From a virus, in the IMG/VR virus record IMGVR_UViG_3300046780_000143, positions 1-43,045 of that record: DNA of 43,045 nucleotides; one strand, 5' to 3'. Of this stretch, positions 37,385-43,045 are shown piece by piece. A model generated the notes under the pieces. The model had not been told where the DNA came from. It searched no databases and was given only the letters and a program-made list of their open reading frames with translations. Position 1 is the stretch's first letter. Each line of letters opens with the position of its first letter. Position numbers and translations under genes: made by a program.

Positions 37385-38035
37385 CTAGAGCGACACTGCA
37401 AAGGCGATGGCTTGCCCCAGGGTGTTAACCAGGGCCGCCGACAGCCCGATCACGTCCGCCGTGCCGATGAAATCCGGTTGCCACGCCTCAACAGGCGGCG
37501 CTCCGATCATGCGGACCATGAGCGCCTTCCCGTTCTGACCGGCAGACGGCGGCAAAAGCGCCGTCCCGGCCGAAATCGCGGCGTTGATGTAGTCGATAGC
37601 CGCCTGATCGCCGTCCGCGATGAACTGGCGAAGCGTCTTGTTCGACAAGTAGATTTGGAACACCGATCCGGCGCCATCCGCAAACACCGGCCCCATGTCG
37701 CCAGTCTGAAAAACCCCAGTGATCGCGCCGCCCTGCGAAATCGACACCTGACCAGCGGCGTTATTGCGGACGAAGTAACCCTTGGGCACCGGGGGAATAG
37801 TCACCGTCCCGCCCGTCCCACCGGTCACGTCGAGGAAGGCCATACGCGCCTCATCCGGGGCGCCGTTGGCGGTGGTCAGAACCTTGATCCCCGACAGCAC
37901 GAACGGCAGGCGGCCGTTGATGTTGTCGTCTATCAGTTGGAAAGCGCCCTGGTTGAGGATCACGCCCCAGGTGTTGTTGTTTTCGCCGGTCGCCTGAAGG
38001 ACGAACCGGGCTGAAGCAGTCCAGTTCGAAGGCAT
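37385..38035 (-). CDS. Tail fibre protein
   Basis: 216 aa. The N-terminus has FVLQATGENNNTWGVILNQG then AFQLIDDNINGRL. This is the standard phage tail-fibre head motif (T-G-x-N-x-N-T-W-G-x-x-L-N...LID). A central beta region and a helical C-terminus follow. It probably attaches to the neck/hub below the gp4-like adaptor and carries the next two proteins. The start overlaps the previous stop (TGATG). Confidence 0.82.
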   Translation of the reverse strand: MPSNWTASARFVLQATGENNNTWGVILNQGAFQLIDDNINGRLPFVLSGIKVLTTANGAPDEARMAFLDVTGGTGGTVTIPPVPKGYFVRNNAAGQVSISQGGAITGVFQTGDMGPVFADGAGSVFQIYLSNKTLRQFIADGDQAAIDYINAAISAGTALLPPSAGQNGKALMVRMIGAPPVEAWQPDFIGTADVIGLSAALVNTLGQAIAFAVSL

Positions 38036-38295
38036 CAGACAGGCCCTCCCAGCGGGATCGTCAGCCAGTTCACCCCGTCCGAAACCACCAGCGCGTGCTG
38101 ATCCGGCACGACGGCGAAACAGCCGCGCCAGTCGGCGGGCGACGGAAGCTCGGCCTTGTTCGCCGCGAAAATCTCGGCAGGCTCAATCGGATGCACCAGC
38201 TTGAAATAAGCCTGTATCCGCAGCGAGAACCGATGCGCCCAGGACGGCGCGTCAGGCTCTAAAAGGTTCTGCGACGGGGCGCGGCGGATCACCAT
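38035..38295 (-). CDS. Small virion-block protein of unknown function
   Basis: 86 aa. It has PSWAHRFSLRIQAYFKLVHP, then DWRGCFAVVPDQHALVVSDG and VNWLTIPLGGPV. The C-terminal beta motif (V-S-D-G-x-N-W) is frequent at the end of small phage structural proteins next to fibres. It overlaps the adaptor gene by 7 nt. The role is not known. Confidence 0.7.
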   Translation of the reverse strand: MVIRRAPSQNLLEPDAPSWAHRFSLRIQAYFKLVHPIEPAEIFAANKAELPSPADWRGCFAVVPDQHALVVSDGVNWLTIPLGGPV

Positions 38296-38924
38296 GCGGG
38301 TTGCAGCCTTCCCGTCGCAGTGCGGCGCGTGCTTTCGGCGCGAAGGCGCGAATAGGCGGCCTGCTCCTGCATCTGGGTTCCCAGCAGCCGAGGATCGGTC
38401 GCCACGGCCGACAAGTAGTCGCGATAGAGCCTGATCTTAGATTGGGCGACGATGAGGTCTTGGCCCTGGTTCGTCCAAAAGTTCTGGTCGGTGTCCGCCA
38501 GCAGCGGCGGGGCCACGTCGATTAGAAGGTCCCAAGCCAGCGAGTAGGCCGCGTTGGGCGTTGGGAACAGGTAGACCAGCAGACCTTTGACCAAGTAATC
38601 CGTGGGCTGCCCCCGGACGTTCGGCTGCATGAACCGTTCGAACTCGTCTATTGACCGGGCGGTGAGCGGCCATCGCGTGTTTCCGTTGTTTTGCTCAAGG
38701 TAAAGGCCGTCGATGATGCGGGCTCCGGTCGGCCATGGTATTGTCGGTTGACCCGGCGTCGTCAGAACCAACTGGCGACTTTCATTGAACCACCAGCGTT
38801 CGGCCGCATACTGGTCTATGGCCTGCGCGATGACGTTTTGAAATTGTGCAGCCAGATCATCGGCGAGGTCGTCGCGCGTCGTCTCGCTGATGATCCTTGC
38901 TTTCAAGTCGCCAAGCGTCGCCAT
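38289..38924 (-). CDS. Head completion / tail adaptor protein (P22 gp4-like)
   Basis: 211 aa. The N-terminus has ATLGDLKARIISETTRDDLA and a helix with AIDQYAAERWWFNESRQLVL. A beta insert (PTGARIIDGLYLEQNNGNTR) and C-terminal helices (QDLIVAQSKIRLYRDYLSAV) follow. The R/D-rich helix, W-F-N-E and later L-Y-R-D-Y are familiar from gp4-type adaptors in podoviruses. Such adaptors extend the portal and join it to the gp10 hub. P22 gp4 is somewhat shorter (166 aa). Confidence 0.78.
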   Translation of the reverse strand: MATLGDLKARIISETTRDDLADDLAAQFQNVIAQAIDQYAAERWWFNESRQLVLTTPGQPTIPWPTGARIIDGLYLEQNNGNTRWPLTARSIDEFERFMQPNVRGQPTDYLVKGLLVYLFPTPNAAYSLAWDLLIDVAPPLLADTDQNFWTNQGQDLIVAQSKIRLYRDYLSAVATDPRLLGTQMQEQAAYSRLRAESTRRTATGRLQPAW

Positions 38925-38934
38925 ACGCCACCGC

Positions 38935-39255
38935 CTAGTAGAGCCCGGCCAAGTCGTCGGGGTTCGGCTGGCCCATCCCAGGCGGCAGCAGATTGTTCAG
39001 GAAGCCCTGCCTGCCGCCGAGGCCCATAGGCGCCTGTGACACCGGCGCCCCATAGCCGGGGGCCATCACGTCGGCGGGCGACGGCATAGGGGCGGGCGCG
39101 GGTCGCTGCGGCGCCGGAGCGCCAGCGCCACCACCCGCAAGATGGGAAATGTCGTAGGCCTCAGCGGGCATGATCGACTTCTGCCCCTGCGCGATCAGGG
39201 ACGTGAGCAACGGGCTCAGAAGACCCTGCTGACCGGGCTGCTGGGGATAGGCCAC
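38935..39255 (-). CDS. Proline/glycine-rich virion-block protein of unknown function
   Basis: 106 aa from the GTG at 39255, with AGGGG 5 nt upstream. The N-terminus is amphipathic (GLLSPLLTSLIAQGQKSIMP). A Pro/Ala/Gly linker follows (GAGAPAPQRPAPAPMPSPAD). The ending is QGFLNNLLPPGMGQPN. It is probably a flexible connector or capsid-associated protein. It is not recognised. A longer frame upstream overlaps the 124-aa gene and is rejected. Confidence 0.6.
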   Translation of the reverse strand: MAYPQQPGQQGLLSPLLTSLIAQGQKSIMPAEAYDISHLAGGGAGAPAPQRPAPAPMPSPADVMAPGYGAPVSQAPMGLGGRQGFLNNLLPPGMGQPNPDDLAGLY

Positions 39256-39262
39256 AACGCCC

Positions 39263-39637
39263 CTATCCAGGCCCCGGCAGGTAATCCAGCCAGACAGTCG
39301 CCACGCCCTGCGTCGGGGCCGGGCCAGTCCCCGCAATGGTCCCGTAGATCGGCGTATCCACCCCGAACGGCCCCATCGCCGCGATGGGCGCAGCCGTATC
39401 GGTGCGCGCCAGCGTCTTGAGGTCGGTCGCAGCCAGTAGTTGCGCGCCGCCCGGCGTGGTCCCAACCGCTATCGTGTTGGTGGTTCCGTTCCAGGCCTGC
39501 GAAACCAGCAGGTGCGTGAGGTTCAGGATCGCCCCGGCCGGAAGGACGCCGACGACGCCCGCGACCTGTCCAAAGCCGAACTGCTGGCTGATTTCGTGAA
39601 TGACTTGAAGGTGAGTTTTACGGCCGCCTGTCGGCAT
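39263..39637 (-). CDS. Capsid-associated protein, second copy of a tandem pair
   Basis: 124 aa. It is clearly related to the 126-aa protein before it: both start MP(x)GRKTH, have HEIS near residue 15, VGVLPAGAIL, SQAWNGTTNT, PFGVDTPIY and TGPAPTQGV, and end WLDYLPGPG. The pair follows the major capsid gene, a usual place for decoration or head-fibre proteins. The role is inferred from position. It may have diverged to bind a different site on the capsid. Confidence 0.75.
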   Translation of the reverse strand: MPTGGRKTHLQVIHEISQQFGFGQVAGVVGVLPAGAILNLTHLLVSQAWNGTTNTIAVGTTPGGAQLLAATDLKTLARTDTAAPIAAMGPFGVDTPIYGTIAGTGPAPTQGVATVWLDYLPGPG

Positions 39638-39649
39638 GGGTTTTCTCCG

Positions 39650-40030
39650 CTATCCAGCGCCGGGCAGGAAGTCGATCCAGACCGTCCAGACACCCTGGGT
39701 CGGCGCTGGGCCGGTGAAAGCCGCCGTCCAATAAATCGGCGTATCGACGCCGAGCGGGCCGCACACCCCGGCAGGCATGAGGTTGTCCGAACGGATGGGC
39801 ACCGTGAGGTCGATCCCGCCCTGAAGATTGGCGCCACTGGGCGGCGGCAGTGTCCCCACGCCCCCGGTGTTCGTGGTCGAGTTGAACGCCTGCGAAATGA
39901 CGTTGTGGATATTCCCCATGATCGACCCGGCCGGGAGAACCCCGATCAGACCACCGGCCCCAGAGTTCGGCCCGATCTGCACTGAGATTTCGTGCAGGAA
40001 AGGAAAATGTGTTTTCCGCCCAGCAGGCAT
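39650..40030 (-). CDS. Capsid-associated protein, first copy of a tandem pair
   Basis: 126 aa. Shared motifs with the copy at 39263: GRKTHFPFLHEIS, GVLPAGSIMGN, ISQAFNSTTNT, PLGVDTPIY, TGPAPTQGVWTVWIDFLPGAG-type ending (written here in parts). It is beta-rich and compact, starting 11 nt after the capsid stop. It is probably a decoration protein. I know of proteins of this type beside N4-gp56 capsid genes but of no proven function. Confidence 0.75.
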   Translation of the reverse strand: MPAGRKTHFPFLHEISVQIGPNSGAGGLIGVLPAGSIMGNIHNVISQAFNSTTNTGGVGTLPPPSGANLQGGIDLTVPIRSDNLMPAGVCGPLGVDTPIYWTAAFTGPAPTQGVWTVWIDFLPGAG

Positions 40031-40041
40031 AGGAACGCCCC

Positions 40042-41097
40042 TTACGGCGTGAACGTCGGGGCGACCAGCGTCCCGAAGTCCGCGTTATTGAAGCGAAGCT
40101 TCTTCAGACCATGGATAAGCCCGGCCTCGACGCCAAGTTTGTTTCCATAGTCGAATAACTCCTCATTCCAGTCGAAGTTGTTGAACGACTGTCCTTTGCC
40201 GAAGGCAATGACCCCGGCCTGCGCGCCCAGCAAGACAGCGCGGCGAACGCCCGCGACAGTCGCACCGGTCCCCGCGTTGACCCCGGCCGTGATGCGCGTG
40301 CTTTCGTGCAGGACAACGCCGTTATACATGCCGAGCGCGCCGGTCATGATCGGGTTGCCACTAGACCCGTCGCCGGTCATCGCGGCCTTCTGGATATCAA
40401 GCCATTGGCCCGTCCCGACATTGGTCCGAAGCTGCGTCACTTGGTTCGTGTGCAGCACCATCGCGTAGCGGTCGTCGCCGTCGATCTTGATAGGCCGGAT
40501 GACCGGGGTCATCAGCTTGGCCTGCGCCACCAGCGAGTCGATGATCGCTAGGGTGAACTCGTCACCCGCCGCCAAGGTCTGATCGTTCGCCTTGGCGTTC
40601 GGCCGGAAGACGTGTGCGGCGTCGGTGGCAATCGGCGGGTTCATGCCGGTGTAGCGCGGGTCCACGACCACCGTGTAGCCGCACATTTGGTTGAAGAAGG
40701 CCGTATCCATGCGGCCCGCCCACCAATCCTTCAGGCCGAGCATCGCTTCTTCGCGGATCGACCACGGAATGCGCTGCTCGGTCATCTTGCCCGCCGACTT
40801 CACGGCATGGCGTAGCTGGTCGATGAACAGGTCATCGGTGTAGGTCGCGAGGGCTTCTTCATTGCCCTCAAGCGTGGCGTCGCCAGACACCCCATCGCCG
40901 GTCAACTGCATCCGCAGGGTGACACGAACGCGGTCCCCGCTGTCCTTCTTCGTGTCATCGAAGGTTTGCAGAATGTCGTCGGACGAGTCGCCGATAAAGC
41001 GCTGAATCCACGTCGCTTTGAGGGCTTCGCGAGCGAGTTGTGACGACCAGAGCTTCTTCGCTTCGGGTGCGTTCACGCCATAGGCGGTTTCGGCCAT
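40042..41097 (-). CDS. Major capsid protein, N4-gp56 family
   Basis: 351 aa. The N-terminus has KKLWSSQLAREALKATWIQR then FIGDSSDDILQTFDDTKKDS. The middle has QLTGDGVSGDATLEGNEEAL and HAVKSAGKMTEQRIPWSIRE. The end has NEELFDYGNKLGVEAGLIHG then LKKLRFN. This is the HK97-fold N4-gp56 family signature. The start lies after a leader with five hairpins. The order scaffold, capsid and decoration-type genes is canonical. Confidence 0.92.
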   Translation of the reverse strand: MAETAYGVNAPEAKKLWSSQLAREALKATWIQRFIGDSSDDILQTFDDTKKDSGDRVRVTLRMQLTGDGVSGDATLEGNEEALATYTDDLFIDQLRHAVKSAGKMTEQRIPWSIREEAMLGLKDWWAGRMDTAFFNQMCGYTVVVDPRYTGMNPPIATDAAHVFRPNAKANDQTLAAGDEFTLAIIDSLVAQAKLMTPVIRPIKIDGDDRYAMVLHTNQVTQLRTNVGTGQWLDIQKAAMTGDGSSGNPIMTGALGMYNGVVLHESTRITAGVNAGTGATVAGVRRAVLLGAQAGVIAFGKGQSFNNFDWNEELFDYGNKLGVEAGLIHGLKKLRFNNADFGTLVAPTFTP

Positions 41098-41131
41098 TTG
41101 AGGGGTCCACGGCTGAGCGGATGGGGGTTCC

Positions 41132-41266
41132 GCTTCCGTGCCGTGGAAGCTGCCGGGGCGCCCTTGGGCGCTGGTCCGTTACCGGGGACCGGCCGAAGCG
41201 TGGTTAAGAGCCCACGCGGGCTTAGTTCGCGTCGGAAGCCTGTTGCGGGCTCCCGTCAAGAGCCCG
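41132..41266 (-). promoter_or_regulatory. Five-hairpin leader of the capsid gene
   Basis: Five stems lie between 41132 and 41266: 41132-41137/41145-41150, 41158-41163/41166-41171, 41173-41177/41186-41190, 41209-41213/41218-41222 and 41246-41252/41260-41266 (7 bp). The last one lies on the 27-nt motif. The leader could protect the most abundant late mRNA from decay or control its translation. It overlaps the end of the 60-aa gene. Confidence 0.55.
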
Positions 41267-41404
41267 CGTGCATTCCTCTACTGTTTCAGTCTGGAATCGG
41301 AAGGTCGCGAAAGCATCGCAGTAGCCAAGCGGCCGGGCCGCCTGATCCTGGGTTTCGACAGGGCCTCGCCAGAAGGCGCAGTGGCCGCAGGGGATCGTGT
41401 TCAT
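41222..41404 (-). CDS. Small Cys-rich protein before the capsid gene
   Basis: 60 aa. MNTIPCGHCAFWRGPVET is followed by GYCDAF and EECTRALDG. The C-x2-C-x-F-W...G-x-C...C spacing is close to the Cys-rich protein at 16727, so it is probably the same broad phage family and metal-binding. No good ribosome site is visible. The end of the gene overlaps the hairpin leader of the capsid gene. The function is unknown. Confidence 0.5.
   Translation of the reverse strand: MNTIPCGHCAFWRGPVETQDQAARPLGYCDAFATFRFQTETVEECTRALDGSPQQASDAN
41234..41260 (-). promoter_or_regulatory. 27-nt structural-strand motif, copy 3 (possible capsid promoter)
   Basis: Minus strand CTTGACGGGAGCCCGCAACA then GGCTTCC. TTGACGG matches the Caulobacter -35 consensus TTGACGS exactly. 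GCTTCCGA at 13-bp spacing resembles a weak -10. It is 137 nt upstream of the capsid ATG. Confidence 0.5.
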
Positions 41405-41538
41405 GGGGCGACCGGATCGGCCCGCCAGCCGGAACGCTGCTACCCACGGGAGGGAGACGCGCTCGGCTGACGGGCTCTGTCAGGATGCTCAAGTCACCGA
41501 CAGCGCCGATATAGCGGCGTTCCCGGCCTCGGCCAAGG
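41405..41538. other. Gap between scaffold and the small Cys-rich gene
   Basis: 134 nt with no gene I can support. On the plus strand it contains AGGATGCTCAAG (about 41482-41493), like the early leader, but no frame follows, so I take it as chance or a relic. The capsid ATG is thus 441 nt after the scaffold stop (TGA at 41539). Confidence 0.4.
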
Positions 41539-42408
41539 TCAGTGACCCCGTTCACGTTGCCGCAGCTTCGCGAACGCCGCGTCCCGCGCCGCGCCCTTAA
41601 GCTTGGCGACCGCCCCCCAGGTGAGGCCGTTGTCAGGCCCCTTGCCGCGCGCCGTGGCCGTGCCGTTCGACGCAGCGGCCCCGGCCGCCAGCTTCTTCAG
41701 CTTGTCGGTGGTGGCCTTCTCCCCGGCCTTGAACCCCCGGCGCTTCGCCAGCGCGTAGACCCGTTCAGCCGGGTCCTGCCCGGCCGCGATCATGTCGCGG
41801 GTCATGCCGAACAGTTCGTCGGCAAGCTTTTCTTCCAACTTCCGGCCGACGTAGCCCAGGTCTTCAAGCTCGGCCCGCCGCTGGTCGCGAACGTAGTCAG
41901 CGGCCTTGTAGTAGTCGGGGGCCTCGGCGACGAAATCCTTCTCGTAGGCGTCCATGGTCGATAGCAGGACATTGGTCTGCTTGACATGCTGCTGGCGCTG
42001 GCCCGACGCCTTGGCGTCGTCGGCCTGCTGCTTCATGAAGGTCTTCAGGACGCGCTTGATCTGGTTGAGGTCGGTGATCGGTTCGTCGTCATCGTCGCGA
42101 AGGCTGGCGATCAGATCGGACAGTTCGTCACGCTCGCCGCCGCTGACCTTGGATTCGAGCGCTTCGAAGCGCTGCTGAAGCTCGCTGAACTGGCGTTCGG
42201 CGGCGCGGCGCTTCGACCGTTCCTTGGCGGCGAGCCCGGCCTTGTCGTGGGCCTGAGCCTCGGCGCGTTTGACCCGCGCCGCCGCCTCATCCTCGCCGTC
42301 TTCCTCGCCTTCCTCGCCCTCGGATTCCTGTTCTTCGGCCTCGGTTTCGGCGTCCTCGCCTTCCGGGGTTTCGGTTTCGGGGTCCGGTCTGACTTCGGCT
42401 TCACTCAT
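41539..42408 (-). CDS. Capsid scaffolding protein
   Basis: 289 aa. A strongly acidic N-terminal region (TEEQE/EDGE-rich runs) is followed by a basic helix (AKERSKRRAAERQFSELQQR). A long helical centre (YEKDFVAEAPDYYKAADYVR) and a basic C-terminus (GAARDAAFAKLRQRERGH) complete it. Acidic plus coiled coil with a basic, capsid-binding end is the usual scaffold build, and it is immediately upstream of the capsid gene in transcription order. No protease is seen nearby, as in P22. Confidence 0.78.
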   Translation of the reverse strand: MSEAEVRPDPETETPEGEDAETEAEEQESEGEEGEEDGEDEAAARVKRAEAQAHDKAGLAAKERSKRRAAERQFSELQQRFEALESKVSGGERDELSDLIASLRDDDDEPITDLNQIKRVLKTFMKQQADDAKASGQRQQHVKQTNVLLSTMDAYEKDFVAEAPDYYKAADYVRDQRRAELEDLGYVGRKLEEKLADELFGMTRDMIAAGQDPAERVYALAKRRGFKAGEKATTDKLKKLAAGAAASNGTATARGKGPDNGLTWGAVAKLKGAARDAAFAKLRQRERGH

Positions 42409-42712
42409 GATGCGTCACTCCTGTTTCCAGGGCGCCGGGTTCGCCAGCGGGTGCTTCAGCCCCCACCGTCGCCGCGCCCACTGGTAGAGCTTCTGTCGCC
42501 GTCTGGCCTCGCTGGGGGTCACGGCCCTCAAGCCTCCGTATGCCCTCGGCGAGTTCGCCGAGCTTGCCCTTGAGAATGTCGCGGCGCAGCAGCAGCGCCC
42601 GATAGGGGTCGGTCCCCGGCGTCGCCTTCTCAAGGCGCCGGTCGGTGATGCGGACCTCGGCCGACACAAGATCGGCCTGCCGCCGCAGGGTCGTCAGCGC
42701 TTCAACGATCAT
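42401..42712 (-). CDS. Small coiled-coil protein between portal and scaffold
   Basis: 103 aa. The first 65 residues are helical with heptad spacing (LTTLRRQADLVSAEVRITDR; RRDILKGKLGELAEGIRRLE). The rest is disordered. The ATG overlaps the portal stop as ATGA and the stop overlaps the scaffold start. It is probably a portal- or scaffold-associated assembly factor by position. It is not recognised. Confidence 0.65.
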   Translation of the reverse strand: MIVEALTTLRRQADLVSAEVRITDRRLEKATPGTDPYRALLLRRDILKGKLGELAEGIRRLEGRDPQRGQTATEALPVGAATVGAEAPAGEPGALETGVTHHE

Positions 42713-43045
42713 TCGCCAGCCTCGCTGTCGGTGTCGCCCGGCTGCTCAGCCTCATCGGCGAGGCCGCGCTGAACCTGCTCCTGCTGCATCCGGCTCAGCT
42801 TGGCGGCGTGAACCTGCTGCGCCTGCTGGGCCTGCTGATCGTGCTGGTCGGCCGACTGGGCGAGCTTCAACCGGTGCGCCTGCTGGCCCTGAACCAGCTT
42901 GGCGACGGCGGCGGCGCCCTTCTGCTGCATGTCCTGACCGTGCGCCTCGCGCTGCATCTGAAGTTCGGCGCGGGTCGATTGGACGCCAGCGACGGCCTTG
43001 ACGCCCTCCATTTGCAGCTTCGCAGGGGCGGTCTGGGCCTCGGCG
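42709..43045 (-). CDS. Portal protein (3' part; 42919-43045 duplicates 1-127)
   Basis: This is the C-terminal end of the portal gene begun at 2034, running through the contig join. It encodes a Gln/Ala-rich helix (KLVQGQQAHRLKLAQSADQH, DQQAQQAQQVHAAKLS) and an acidic tail ending DTDSEAGE. The long C-terminal helix matches the barrel of P22-like portals, which projects into the capsid. The stop overlaps the next start (ATGA). Confidence 0.85.
   Translation of the reverse strand, partial: AEAQTAPAKLQMEGVKAVAGVQSTRAELQMQREAHGQDMQQKGAAAVAKLVQGQQAHRLKLAQSADQHDQQAQQAQQVHAAKLSRMQQEQVQRGLADEAEQPGDTDSEAGE
42919..43045. repeat. Terminal direct repeat (right copy)
   Basis: Identical to 1-127 over 127 bases. 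See the left copy for the interpretation. Confidence 0.9.

Noticed and set aside
41482-41493. AGGATGCTCAAG in the scaffold-capsid gap as a plus-strand leader
   Set aside because: No start codon with a supported frame follows, and all genes around it are on the minus strand.
1-43045. CRISPR array, insertion sequence or rRNA/tRNA gene
   Set aside because: I looked for evenly spaced 25-40 bp repeats, transposase motifs with terminal inverted repeats, and cloverleaf patterns, and found none.

Overview
The window is the complete genome of a temperate, short-tailed (podovirus-type) bacteriophage, apparently circular in assembly. The first 127 bases are repeated exactly as the last 127, so the unique length is 42,918 bp and the portal gene runs across the join. 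The host is most likely an alphaproteobacterium, probably of the Caulobacterales. Supporting this are the high GC, a GcrA-family cell-cycle regulator, TTGACG-type promoters, and a gene content typical of alphaproteobacterial prophages. There are no tRNA genes, CRISPR arrays or insertion sequences.

Layout. (1) Minus strand, 3691 down through the circle join to 28905: a P22-like virion module with portal, scaffold, N4-gp56-family major capsid protein, two tandem related capsid-associated proteins, gp4-like tail adaptor, tail-fibre-type proteins, gp10-like stabilisation protein and three large ejection-type proteins, one with a lytic transglycosylase domain. (2) Plus strand, 4190-12645: about 20 small early genes, including an ArdC antirestriction protein, a serine recombinase and a two-HTH regulator. 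Many have the same ribosome-binding leader (GGATGCTCA), and several groups start at TTGAC promoters that overlap a CCTAGCCC site. (3) A lone plus-strand gene at 12903 has its own near-consensus promoter and terminator. (4) Minus strand, 21759-13230: replication and packaging, with a YdaS/Cro-like regulator, RuvC-like resolvase, SSB-like protein, primase-helicase, GcrA-like regulator and small and large terminase. (5) A control region at 21760-22087 holds operator half-sites. (6) Plus strand, 22088-27293: regulators and small genes ending in an excisionase-like protein and a tyrosine integrase, followed by a probable attP. (7) Minus strand, 28617-27409: four overlapping accessory genes, including a SLOG-fold (DUF2493) protein and a two-helix membrane protein. 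The same operator half-site seen in the control region lies in front of them.

Working together: the integrase and excisionase move the genome in and out of the host. The HTH proteins and the GCATTCAAGTTG half-sites probably form the lysis-lysogeny switch. The early block probably disarms or retools the host. The primase-helicase, SSB-like and RuvC-like proteins replicate and resolve the DNA. The terminase packs it through the portal into the N4-gp56 head, and the gp4/gp10-type neck, fibres and ejection proteins deliver it. No endolysin is recognisable, so lysis is unexplained. The least described parts are the repeated translational leader and promoter families of the early block, a four-copy 27-nt motif on the structural strand, the hairpin-rich leader of the capsid gene, and the operator-linked SLOG operon.
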